Assembly (NCBI GenBank): GCA_024278035.1
Contig: JAJRUA010000352.1
Coordinates: forward strand, 1 to 6,300
DNA: 6,300 bases
Source of the DNA: Planctomycetota bacterium
Lineage (GTDB): Bacteria; Planctomycetota; Planctomycetia; Pirellulales; Lacipirellulaceae
Direction of reading: 5' to 3'
Shown here: positions 1 through 5,806 of the stretch, one piece after another
Position numbering within the stretch: the first letter of the stretch is position 1
Layout: each line of letters opens with the position of its first letter
Made by a program: the position numbers and the translations under genes
The notes under the pieces: model-generated
Told to the model about the DNA's origin: nothing
The model's input: only the letters and a program-made list of their open reading frames with translations
Databases searched by the model: none

Positions 1-1585
1 AACCGGTCGCGTACTTGTACACGTAAAATGCGTTGTAAAAATGCGGGATGCGAAGGCATTCTAGTTCCAATTCTTTGTCAATCACAAAGTCGGGGCCAAA
101 GTAGGCATCGAGCAATTCGCGATAGACACAGCGGAAGCGGTCAAGCGTGAGCGCTTCGCCTGCCTCGGCCAGTTCATGGGTGATTTTCTCGAACTCGGCG
201 AACATCGTTTGGCGAATGATCGTGCCACGGATGGCGTCGATCTCTCGGTTCACCAAGTAAGCCCGTTCACTGTCCGTCTTCGCCCGATTCATCAAGTGGC
301 GACTTAAAAGCTGCTCATTGAACGTGCTGGCCACCTCGGCGACGAAAATCGTGTAGTTGTAGTACTCGTAAGGCTGATGGCTCGATGAGTAATGGCTGTG
401 CATCGAGTGTCCCGCCTCATGCGTGAGCGTGAAAACGTGATCCAAAACATCCGGCTGATAGTTCATCAAAATGAAGGGGTCGCCATCAAACGAACCGGCA
501 GAGAACGCGCCGGAGTTTTTCCCTTGGTTCGGATAACGATCGCACCATCGTCCCTTGAGCCCCTTTTCTAGCGTCGCACAGTACTCCTTGCCGAGTGGCT
601 GGAGCGATCCTAGGATTACCTTAACGGCTTGATCCCACGTGTGACGTTTGTCGAGGTCGGTAAGGATGGGCACATAGGTGTCGTAGGAGTGAACCTCCTT
701 GAGTTTCATCTTCCGTCGGCGCAAATCAAAGTACTTGTGGACCGCCGGCAGTTTTGATCGGACCGCTTGGGTGAGATTCTCATAAACACTCACCGGCACG
801 TCATCGGAAAAGAGCGACGACTCAAGGGCACTCTTGTAGCCGCGTGCCTTGGCGTAGTAGACATCCTTCTGGATCGACCCGGCAAGCGACGCGGCGAGGG
901 TGTTCTCATGGTCAGAAAACTCGACATAAAATTGCTCGAACGCCTTCTTTCGGACAGGCCGTTTGGGCGAGTGAAGGAACACGCTGAAGGACGATTGGTT
1001 GAGTTCCACCTTCTCGCCCTTTTCGTTCTTCACTTCGCCGAATTTCATGTCGGTGTCGGTGAGCTGACGAAAGATCGTGCTTGCCGCCCCTGCCATTTCG
1101 CTCTGCATCGCTAGAAGTTTTTCTTCCCCTTTGGTTAGCGTGTGTGGCTTGTAACGGACCAACCTTTCCAGCATCAGTCGGTAAGGAGCCAACGCCTTGG
1201 CATCGAGTAATTTTTTTAGTTTGGCTCCCGATATGGCTAAAACCTCAGGACGAATAAAGCTCGCTGCTTGGGCGGCAAGGCTAGCGGAACTTTGCAGGCG
1301 ACCCATCATGTCTTGGTAAGTGCCGTTTGCCTGGTCTTCGGTCGTTTTGAGCATGGCGTAGTAGCCGATGCGTTCCCCTTCGCGGTCGAATTGGCTATCG
1401 AACTTGAGGCACTTAGCAAGCGCAGCCGGTCCTTCGGCCAGCGTGCCGCGAAACGATTCGTACTTAGGAATCTGCTTGCTCCACTTAGCGAAGGCCTTCT
1501 CCCATGCCGCGTCCGAAGGAAACAGGCTAGAGAGGTCCCAGGTGTCAGAGGTTTTGACTTTAGAACGAGCGGGTATTTTTTTCAT
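1..1585 (-). CDS. pepF: Oligoendopeptidase F (M3 family zinc metallopeptidase), C-terminus cut by window edge
   Basis: This is a cytoplasmic zinc endopeptidase that hydrolyses short peptides. The reading frame is open for 528 codons from the ATG at 1583-1585 to the window edge; family members are about 600 residues, so roughly 70 C-terminal residues are missing. The N-terminus has the PepF-type opening WDLSSLFPSDAAWEKAF (residues 16-32). The zinc site HEAGH is at residues 389-393 (bases 407-421), with Glu390 as catalytic base and His389 and His393 as ligands. The likely third ligand is Glu417 in FVAEVASTFNE. The segments GAFSAGSFDGDPFILMNY before the zinc site and IPHFYNAFYVYKYATG at the edge are also typical of the family. 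No Shine-Dalgarno sequence precedes the ATG; the start is supported by the usual distance to WDLSSLF. The gene lies 120 bases downstream of fabH on the same strand, with a large palindrome between them. Family assignment is secure; the natural substrates are unknown. Confidence 0.96.
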   Translation of the reverse strand, partial: MKKIPARSKVKTSDTWDLSSLFPSDAAWEKAFAKWSKQIPKYESFRGTLAEGPAALAKCLKFDSQFDREGERIGYYAMLKTTEDQANGTYQDMMGRLQSSASLAAQAASFIRPEVLAISGAKLKKLLDAKALAPYRLMLERLVRYKPHTLTKGEEKLLAMQSEMAGAASTIFRQLTDTDMKFGEVKNEKGEKVELNQSSFSVFLHSPKRPVRKKAFEQFYVEFSDHENTLAASLAGSIQKDVYYAKARGYKSALESSLFSDDVPVSVYENLTQAVRSKLPAVHKYFDLRRRKMKLKEVHSYDTYVPILTDLDKRHTWDQAVKVILGSLQPLGKEYCATLEKGLKGRWCDRYPNQGKNSGAFSAGSFDGDPFILMNYQPDVLDHVFTLTHEAGHSMHSHYSSSHQPYEYYNYTIFVAEVASTFNEQLLSRHLMNRAKTDSERAYLVNREIDAIRGTIIRQTMFAEFEKITHELAEAGEALTLDRFRCVYRELLDAYFGPDFVIDKELELECLRIPHFYNAFYVYKYATG

Positions 1586-1614
1586 ATCGGATTATTGAGC
1601 AAAAGATGGTCATT

Positions 1615-1695
1615 TTGATTGCGAGCCGTGTCGTCCCCGACCACGGCGCGCGTAAGAAGCTCGCCGTGGTCGGGGACGACACGGCTCGCAATCAA
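1615..1695. repeat. Perfect 34-bp inverted repeat, REP/BIME-like palindrome (copy 1)
   Basis: Bases 1615-1648 are exactly reverse-complementary to 1662-1695, leaving a 13-base loop (1649-1661). Each arm contains a 21-base imperfect palindrome (1626-1646 and 1664-1684) that can fold alone: CCGTG-TCG pairs with CGA-CACGG around a TCCC loop with one bulged C. The whole therefore looks like two REP units in opposite orientation. It begins 10 bases beyond the fabH stop and ends 29 bases before the pepF start. Neither side has the T-tract expected of a minus-strand intrinsic terminator. A related copy lies at 3534-3616. In RNA the stem would be long enough to block 3' exonucleases or be cut by RNase III; that is inference. 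Confidence 0.9.
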
Positions 1696-1705
1696 GTAAC
1701 TCGCA

Positions 1706-2728
1706 TCACCATTTCCACAGCGCGGTACCCCAGGACAAACCGGCCCCGAAGCCGCACATCATTAGTTCATCGCCTGGCGCAATGCGGCCTTCTCGAAACG
1801 ATTCGTCGAGGGCAATCGGAATGGATCCGGCCGACGTGTTTCCGTAACGGTCGAGGTGCTTTACAACGCGATCCGCAGGGACGCCCATCGAATCGGTCGC
1901 GGCGTCGAGAATCCGAGCGTTTGCTTGGTGCAGGAGCCACAGCTTCACGTCGTCGCGTTCCCGGCCGGTCTCTTCAAGAACGTGGGCAAATGTGTCTTCT
2001 AGCAAACGAACGGCCCACTTAAAGACAGAGCGTCCCTCCATGGCCATCAGCCAATCGCTGGGCGAATCGCCCCGGTTTTGGTCGAACGGTTTTTCTGTTC
2101 CCCCCACAACGCGGGTCAGCAGTTCGGTCCCTGAGCCGTCGGCCCCCAGTGTTGCGGCGAGCATGCCTTGCTCTTCGGTCCCTCGCTCCAAAACAACAGC
2201 CCCCGCGCCATCGCCAAACAGGGGGTAGGTCTTGATGTCTTCGGGATCGAGCACACGAGTATTCACATCGGCACCGATAACCAAGACACGTCGTGCTGAG
2301 CCACTGGCAATGAACTGGGCGCCCGTTACCAGGGCGTACATGAAACCGGCACAAGCGGCGACAACGTCCATGGCCGGGCAATGGATGCCGAGCCGATCTT
2401 GCACCAACGTTGCCGTCTGTGGCATAAGCCGATCGGGCGTGAAGGTGCCGAGTACGATCAGATCAATGTCGTCGCGCGATCCGCCAGCCGATTCAATCGC
2501 TTTCTCAGCCGCTGCCGTGGCAAGGTGGCTCGTTGCGATTCCCTCAGGCGCGTGGCGTCGCTCAAGAATGCCGGTCCGCTGGACGATCCACTCCGGATCG
2601 CAACCGAGATGCGCGAGGTCTTCGTTCGTCACGATTTTCTCAGCCAGGCAACTTCCTGTGCCGGCAATCCGTACACCCATCAGGCGGCTTATGGGGCCAC
2701 GTCGGACGGTAATAGCCGCTTCACTCAT
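1706..2728 (-). CDS. fabH: 3-oxoacyl-[acyl-carrier-protein] synthase III (KAS III)
   Basis: FabH condenses an acyl-CoA, usually acetyl-CoA, with malonyl-ACP to start type II fatty-acid synthesis in the cytoplasm. The 340-residue product carries the thiolase-fold triad: Cys126 in VVAACAGFMYAL, His267 in LLHQANARI, and Asn297 in RYGNTSAGSIP. The 30-residue His-Asn spacing equals that of E. coli FabH (His244, Asn274). The Cys-His spacing is 141 against 132, so this protein has about nine extra residues in between. FGDGAGAVVL (171-180) and the C-terminal GFGAGLSWGTALW (326-338) are standard KAS III motifs. The start is uncertain: the ATG at 2728 adds 16 residues before a second in-frame ATG at 2680, whose product MGVRIAGTGS aligns exactly with the E. 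coli start MYTKIIGTGS. Neither has a clear ribosome-binding site. The gene stands apart from other fatty-acid genes, so a specialised KAS III-like role cannot be excluded. Confidence 0.95.
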   Translation of the reverse strand: MSEAAITVRRGPISRLMGVRIAGTGSCLAEKIVTNEDLAHLGCDPEWIVQRTGILERRHAPEGIATSHLATAAAEKAIESAGGSRDDIDLIVLGTFTPDRLMPQTATLVQDRLGIHCPAMDVVAACAGFMYALVTGAQFIASGSARRVLVIGADVNTRVLDPEDIKTYPLFGDGAGAVVLERGTEEQGMLAATLGADGSGTELLTRVVGGTEKPFDQNRGDSPSDWLMAMEGRSVFKWAVRLLEDTFAHVLEETGRERDDVKLWLLHQANARILDAATDSMGVPADRVVKHLDRYGNTSAGSIPIALDESFREGRIAPGDELMMCGFGAGLSWGTALWKW

Positions 2729-2834
2729 GTTCAGTCGTGTTACGAAGGGGATAGATAAAACAGGCCGCAGCCTACGCCCCAGCCCCCCTAATCAGCAAGC
2801 CCACAAGCCCCCCGAGGGGTTTTTTTACGTCCCC
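2729..2834. other. Intergenic gap upstream of fabH
   Basis: This 106-base gap separates the nuclease-like gene (stop at 2835) from fabH. It is rich in C runs on the plus strand and contains a tandem 8-base near-repeat (CAAGCCCA then CAAGCCCC, 2796-2811) and a T-tract hairpin annotated separately. It may hold a fabH promoter, but I see no convincing -35/-10 pair and no Shine-Dalgarno sequence before the fabH start. Confidence 0.6.
2809..2826 (+). terminator. Possible plus-strand intrinsic terminator with no matching upstream gene
   Basis: On the plus strand CCCC (2809-2812), a CGA loop and GGGG (2816-2819) are followed by seven T residues (2820-2826). This has the form of a short Rho-independent terminator, but the stem is only 4 bp. 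No convincing plus-strand gene lies upstream; it would act only on transcription running antisense to fabH. Read on the minus strand it has no T-tract after the stem, so it does not serve the minus-strand gene ending at 2835. Confidence 0.35.
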
Positions 2835-3518
2835 CTACGCGGCCCGGCGACGGGTTCGTTTCCTCTCATAGAGCCGGGCATTGCCCCGCTTGCCCGTTTC
2901 GCGGACGGCTCCCATCTCACGAAAACAGTAGGCTGCCCGCTGGGCAATCCATCGATCGACGCCCATCGCCTTCGCTAGGTCCGCTGTGTCGAACGGCTTG
3001 GGTAGCTTCCCCGGAGCCAATTGCCAGAGGTCGGCAACGGTCGTGAAACGGAGCGTCTCCACGACGTTCGTCAGGCACTGATCCTCCGAAACAAAATCAT
3101 TTTTTCGCCAACGTCGCCTCCGACCATGTCCCGGATAGCGGCGATCTTCCACTTCCACCAGCGGAACTTCCAGCACAAGCCGCTTGTGAGGGAACGCCCG
3201 TGTAAAATGGATCAGTTCATGAAACAGATCGGTCGGCACGCCGCGTTTAGGGCTCCACCGGCTCGATACCGGCTTGCCCCCTTTTTTATCGAGCTTGACG
3301 ATCCGCTTTCGGGCGACGATTGGTTTGACGACCAACACGTCTTGCTTCTTACAGAGCGTACGAATCTTGTCACGAATCGCGGCAAGCCCGCCGTGCTGAA
3401 TCTCAATCAGCAGACCGTCACGCACCACGTCGATACGATAACGCCCCAATCGGACTTCGACCTCACCATCGTCACCGGCGTAAAGTGCCTTGAGCTGCTG
3501 GTGGAGAGAGGTTTCCAT
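2835..3518 (-). CDS. Uncharacterised PD-(D/E)XK nuclease-like protein with C-terminal winged-helix-like segment
   Basis: I do not recognise a named family, although the sequence looks like a conserved planctomycete protein. The product is 227 residues from the ATG at 3518. Residues 4-70 read as helix (SLHQQLKALY), strand (VEVRLG), strand (RYRIDVV), strand (LLIEIQ), helix (LAAIRDKIRTLCKKQ), strand (VLVVKPIV), which is the core order of PD-(D/E)XK nucleases. Asp30, Glu39 and Gln41 match a D-x8-E-x-Q active-site pattern resembling the CoiA-type E-x-Q variant. Residues 129-139 (PGHGRRRRWRK) are strongly basic. Residues 175-217 (from PFDTADLAKAMGV to GNARLYE) look like a winged helix, with a basic tail. 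The frame stays open upstream to a TTG at 3638 overlapping the pyrE stop, but that extension is encoded by repeat copy 2 and looks unlike protein. There is no clear ribosome-binding site. Nuclease function is inference from pattern and predicted fold only. Confidence 0.8.
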   Translation of the reverse strand: METSLHQQLKALYAGDDGEVEVRLGRYRIDVVRDGLLIEIQHGGLAAIRDKIRTLCKKQDVLVVKPIVARKRIVKLDKKGGKPVSSRWSPKRGVPTDLFHELIHFTRAFPHKRLVLEVPLVEVEDRRYPGHGRRRRWRKNDFVSEDQCLTNVVETLRFTTVADLWQLAPGKLPKPFDTADLAKAMGVDRWIAQRAAYCFREMGAVRETGKRGNARLYERKRTRRRAA

Positions 3519-3533
3519 AGAGTTGCAAGCGAT

Positions 3534-3616
3534 CCGTGTCGTCGTGTCGAATATCCGCCGAAGGAGGGACCACGGCATGTGTAGAAAGCTCGCCGTGGTC
3601 GGGGACGACACGGCTC
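3534..3616. repeat. REP/BIME-like palindrome, copy 2 with disrupted left arm
   Basis: Bases 3568-3616 align without gaps to 1639-1687 of copy 1, and the last 31 bases (3586-3616 versus 1657-1687) are identical. The right-hand REP unit (3593-3613) is intact. The inner stem is GACCACGGC (3568-3576) with 3592-3600, 9 bp. To the left, 3534-3543 (CCGTGTCGTC) matches the outer part of the copy 1 left arm and pairs with 3604-3613, but 24 bases separate it from the inner arm where copy 1 has three. The element lies 18 bases beyond the pyrE stop and just before the next gene, the same type of position as copy 1. Confidence 0.8.
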
Positions 3617-3634
3617 TCACGGGAGGACTCTCAC

Positions 3635-4204
3635 TCAAGACGCCGGGGTTACGCCGAAATCTTCCACGGTGAAGAGGCTTGACAGTTCATAACCTCGCTC
3701 AGCAAACGCTTCGCGGCCCCCTTCGAGACGATCGACGATCGCCAAGACTCTTTTAACTTTAAGCCCCTCGGCTTCGCACAATTCGATCGCCTTGAGGCTC
3801 GAACCGCCGGTGGTGACGACGTCTTCGACGATGATGAGGTCTTCGCCCGATTGATAGGGTCCTTCGACTTGTTGCCCCTTGCCGTGCTCTTTGGGTTCTT
3901 TGCGAACCATCACGCCACGCAAGGAGTAACCCCGGTTGCCGGCGATCGTGAGGACCGAAGCGATGATCGGGTCGGCACCAATCGCCATTCCGCCTACCAA
4001 TCTAGGGCCTTGCCCCATCTTGAGGCTCAAGTCGCCGATCAGGTCAAGCATTCCCTCACCGATCAGTTTAAGGCCTTGGGCGTCGAGCGTCACCTGACGG
4101 CAATCAAGGTAATAGTTTGCCTTCTTGCCCGAGGCGAGGGTGAACTCGCCAAACTGAAGGGCTTTGGCTTGGATCAACTTGGCAAGGGCGTCGCGTTCGT
4201 ACAT
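3635..4204 (-). CDS. pyrE: Orotate phosphoribosyltransferase
   Basis: PyrE transfers the phosphoribosyl group of PRPP to orotate, giving OMP, the fifth step of de novo UMP synthesis in the cytoplasm. From the ATG at 4204 the product is 189 residues, normal for bacterial PyrE. It shows the N-terminal FGEFTLASGKKANYYLDCR (residues 19-37), the catalytic loop R101-K102-x-x-K105-x-H107 within VRKEPKEHGKG, and the PRPP-binding motif VEDVVTTGGS (126-135). The frame extends upstream to an ATG at 4261, only 11 bases past the stop of the LysM gene, with a GGAGG about 14 bases before it. The added 19 residues resemble no PyrE, so I prefer 4204, although 4261 would fit translational coupling. The gene is probably co-transcribed with the LysM gene. 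OMP decarboxylase (pyrF) is not adjacent. Repeat copy 2 follows the stop. Confidence 0.96.
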   Translation of the reverse strand: MYERDALAKLIQAKALQFGEFTLASGKKANYYLDCRQVTLDAQGLKLIGEGMLDLIGDLSLKMGQGPRLVGGMAIGADPIIASVLTIAGNRGYSLRGVMVRKEPKEHGKGQQVEGPYQSGEDLIIVEDVVTTGGSSLKAIELCEAEGLKVKRVLAIVDRLEGGREAFAERGYELSSLFTVEDFGVTPAS

Positions 4205-4272
4205 AAAGTCAGAAGGAAAGATGGTGATCGGGATAGCGGGGAAAATCGAATAGCAACCCATCTTACCGCTTG

Positions 4273-5514
4273 TTACCTCCGCACCGTAACCGCCGAACCG
4301 ACGGACAAGATATCGTACAGCTCGCCTGCGTCCCTAGAAGCGACCGAAACGTGCCCTTGGTGTTCGGGCGTAGCGACTTGGCTAGCATCGATCACGACAC
4401 TTCCGGCGGTGCCACGAAGGACCATCTTGGGAGATTCGGGCGTGTCAAGCCGTTTTTGATCCAGTCGCCATGCTCCTTCGGAGGTGGCGGCTCCGTCGAT
4501 CTGTGCAGGGAACCGTCCGGCGTAACGACCGTCGAGCAGCAGCACGATTTCGTTCGTTTCAAGCGACACCTCTGCCGTGAACGGCCCGCGGACGACTTTT
4601 AGCAACTGCCCCGGCTGAACCGCCTCGGGCGTAGCGATGCCGTTGATCTTGCCAAGCAAACGCCAGGGAACGCGGTACTGTTCGGCAATGGTTGCCAGTG
4701 TTTCGCCGGGCTGCACCTGATGGGGCGGCTCAAGCCGGTGCTCCATTGAGTAGATCACCGTGCCAGCAAGCTGGTCGAGCAGCACATGGATATCGGCTCG
4801 TTGGTTGGGAGTGAGTGTCGGCTCATGTCGCCACTGCGACAAAAGCAGATGGGCCCTTGTGAGTTCGTTTCGCTGGAGGGCCGACTGAATCAAAGGCCAA
4901 GCCGCATCAAAACCACTTGGCGATGCGTTCTCGAACGCCGGAGCGGTTGGTTTTGCGGTCGGGGTTGTAAGAGAAGTGCGGCTGGCAGCGGCGTTGTCAG
5001 CAGCGGCGTTGTTATCTGGAAAGGCCGTGCCACCAAGGGGCGTTGTTTCTGAAGCTTCGTACGCTGGCGTTGTCGTTCCAAGCGAAGGGACATGGCCCGT
5101 CACAGCAGGAGGCTCTGCTGGAGGGGCGGGGAGGGAAAGGGTGGTTGCCATCGCCCCGCCCGGCGCGGCCCCTTCAATCGGTGTTGCTTCAGGCAACCCT
5201 CCCGGCAAAGCCGGCAGTGGAGGCAGCTTAGGGAAATTATTTCCGTTCGCCGCGGGCGTTCTGCTTGGCGGCGCGTCCTTAAATGCCGGAGCGGCCGATT
5301 GCGCGGGTGCCGAACGGGCCACGGGGGCTGAACGGGCAGCTAGGCTCGATTGCGAGGCCTCAAGGGGAGCGGGATCGATCGCAGGGGCCTCGTCCCATGT
5401 TCCGAGCGAACCGTCATCGAGCGCAACAGGTCCCTGTTCGTTGATCTTTAACGCCAAAAAGATGCCCAGGGCAGCAAGCACCGCGATCGTGGCAAGTGGG
5501 CGGATAGTACTCAT
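4273..5514 (-). CDS. Membrane-anchored LysM protein with degenerate YkuD (L,D-transpeptidase-like) domain
   Basis: The 413-residue product is probably an envelope protein bound to peptidoglycan. Residues 5-22 (RPLATIAVLAALGIFLAL) form one hydrophobic segment, likely an uncleaved anchor with the rest outside the cytoplasm. Residues 40-200 are a low-complexity Ala/Pro/Ser/Thr linker. Residues 203-255 look helical and may be TPR-like (FDAAWPLIQSALQRNELTRAHLLL). A LysM domain spans about 265-308 (HQVQPGETLATIAEQYRVPWRLLGKI to QLLKVV). Residues 311-412 resemble a YkuD domain, from the opening strands (TAEVSLETNEIVLLLDGRYAGRFP) to the end RDAGELYDILSVGSAVTV. The catalytic motifs are lost: the HGT-like triplet is R367-G-T, and SHGC is replaced by HQGH (385-388) with His at the cysteine position. 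It is therefore probably non-catalytic, perhaps binding or structural. The start is supported by GGAGG 11 bases upstream. Confidence 0.88.
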   Translation of the reverse strand: MSTIRPLATIAVLAALGIFLALKINEQGPVALDDGSLGTWDEAPAIDPAPLEASQSSLAARSAPVARSAPAQSAAPAFKDAPPSRTPAANGNNFPKLPPLPALPGGLPEATPIEGAAPGGAMATTLSLPAPPAEPPAVTGHVPSLGTTTPAYEASETTPLGGTAFPDNNAAADNAAASRTSLTTPTAKPTAPAFENASPSGFDAAWPLIQSALQRNELTRAHLLLSQWRHEPTLTPNQRADIHVLLDQLAGTVIYSMEHRLEPPHQVQPGETLATIAEQYRVPWRLLGKINGIATPEAVQPGQLLKVVRGPFTAEVSLETNEIVLLLDGRYAGRFPAQIDGAATSEGAWRLDQKRLDTPESPKMVLRGTAGSVVIDASQVATPEHQGHVSVASRDAGELYDILSVGSAVTVRR

Positions 5515-5525
5515 CGGGATTTCGT

Positions 5526-5530
5526 CCTCC
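5526..5530 (-). promoter_or_regulatory. Shine-Dalgarno site for the LysM/YkuD-like gene
   Basis: GGAGG on the minus strand lies 11 bases before the ATG at 5514. It is the clearest ribosome-binding site in the window and supports that start, since most other genes here lack one. Confidence 0.65.
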
Positions 5531-5753
5531 GTGACGATAACTCGCTAGCGTAAATAACGCAAAAACATATCGGGAGGGAGCGTAACGAAAGCCCCGGGCC
5601 TTAGCCACAGCAATCTGGCGCCCCCTGCTAGCAACTAGCAAGCTGAAAAGCTACGCCAGCCTCCAGCCATCCGCTTTCAATTTCTCTTAATTGGGGCTTG
5701 CGGGAGCAATACAGCAGGCCGACCCTCGGAGGGCCCGGTTTAGTTGATTGGTC

Positions 5754-5786
5754 TTGCCCCCGGAGCCACCTATCTTGCCGGGGCAA
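5754..5786 (+). other. Hairpin in the presumed mfd leader
   Basis: TTGCCCC (5754-5760) is reverse-complementary to GGGGCAA (5780-5786). The stem can extend by GG/CC inside after one bulged C, giving 9 bp around a 14-base loop. It ends 20 bases before the mfd GTG. There is no following T-tract, so it is not an intrinsic terminator. It may be an mRNA structure or chance pairing in G+C-rich DNA. Confidence 0.35.
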
Positions 5787-5806
5787 CCCTTTCTACACTG
5801 CGGAGT

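Larger units (their letters stand above)
5515..5806. other. Divergent intergenic promoter region between the LysM gene and mfd
   Basis: This 292-base interval must carry the promoters for both directions. No complete gene is supported in it. It contains an imperfect palindrome centred on CCCGGG (about 5589-5602), a tandem CTAGCAA repeat (5628-5641), an AGCT-GAAA-AGCT mini-hairpin (5641-5652) and the leader hairpin noted separately. On the minus strand TTGCGT, 17 bases and TATCGT form a weak -35/-10-like pair, but the implied transcription start would fall at the ribosome-binding site, so I do not call it a promoter. Confidence 0.6.

Noticed and set aside
1615..1695. The 34-bp palindrome as an intrinsic terminator for fabH
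   Set aside because: On the minus strand the stem is followed by AAAATG rather than a T-tract, and a similar repeat occurs elsewhere, so a mobile palindromic repeat fits better.
1606..2022. Plus-strand open frame opposite the fabH C-terminus, including the palindrome
   Set aside because: It is Arg-rich, matches no family I know and overlaps a well-supported gene on the other strand; it is a shadow of fabH.
2232..2978. Long plus-strand open frame across the fabH N-terminus and the following gap
   Set aside because: Its composition is that of an antisense shadow and it spans a clear gene boundary and the T-tract hairpin.
3519..3638. A 40-residue N-terminal extension of the nuclease-like protein from a TTG overlapping the pyrE stop
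   Set aside because: The extension is translated from repeat copy 2 and has no protein-like character; the ATG at 3518 begins a sensible helix of the predicted fold.
4976..5548. Plus-strand Ala/Gly-rich open frame opposite the LysM gene
   Set aside because: It mirrors the Ala/Pro-rich linker codons of the real gene, which keep the opposite strand free of stops.
5628..5641. Tandem CTAGCAA repeat as an operator or attachment site
   Set aside because: Two 7-base units are too short to support a specific function and no integrase or partner site is present.
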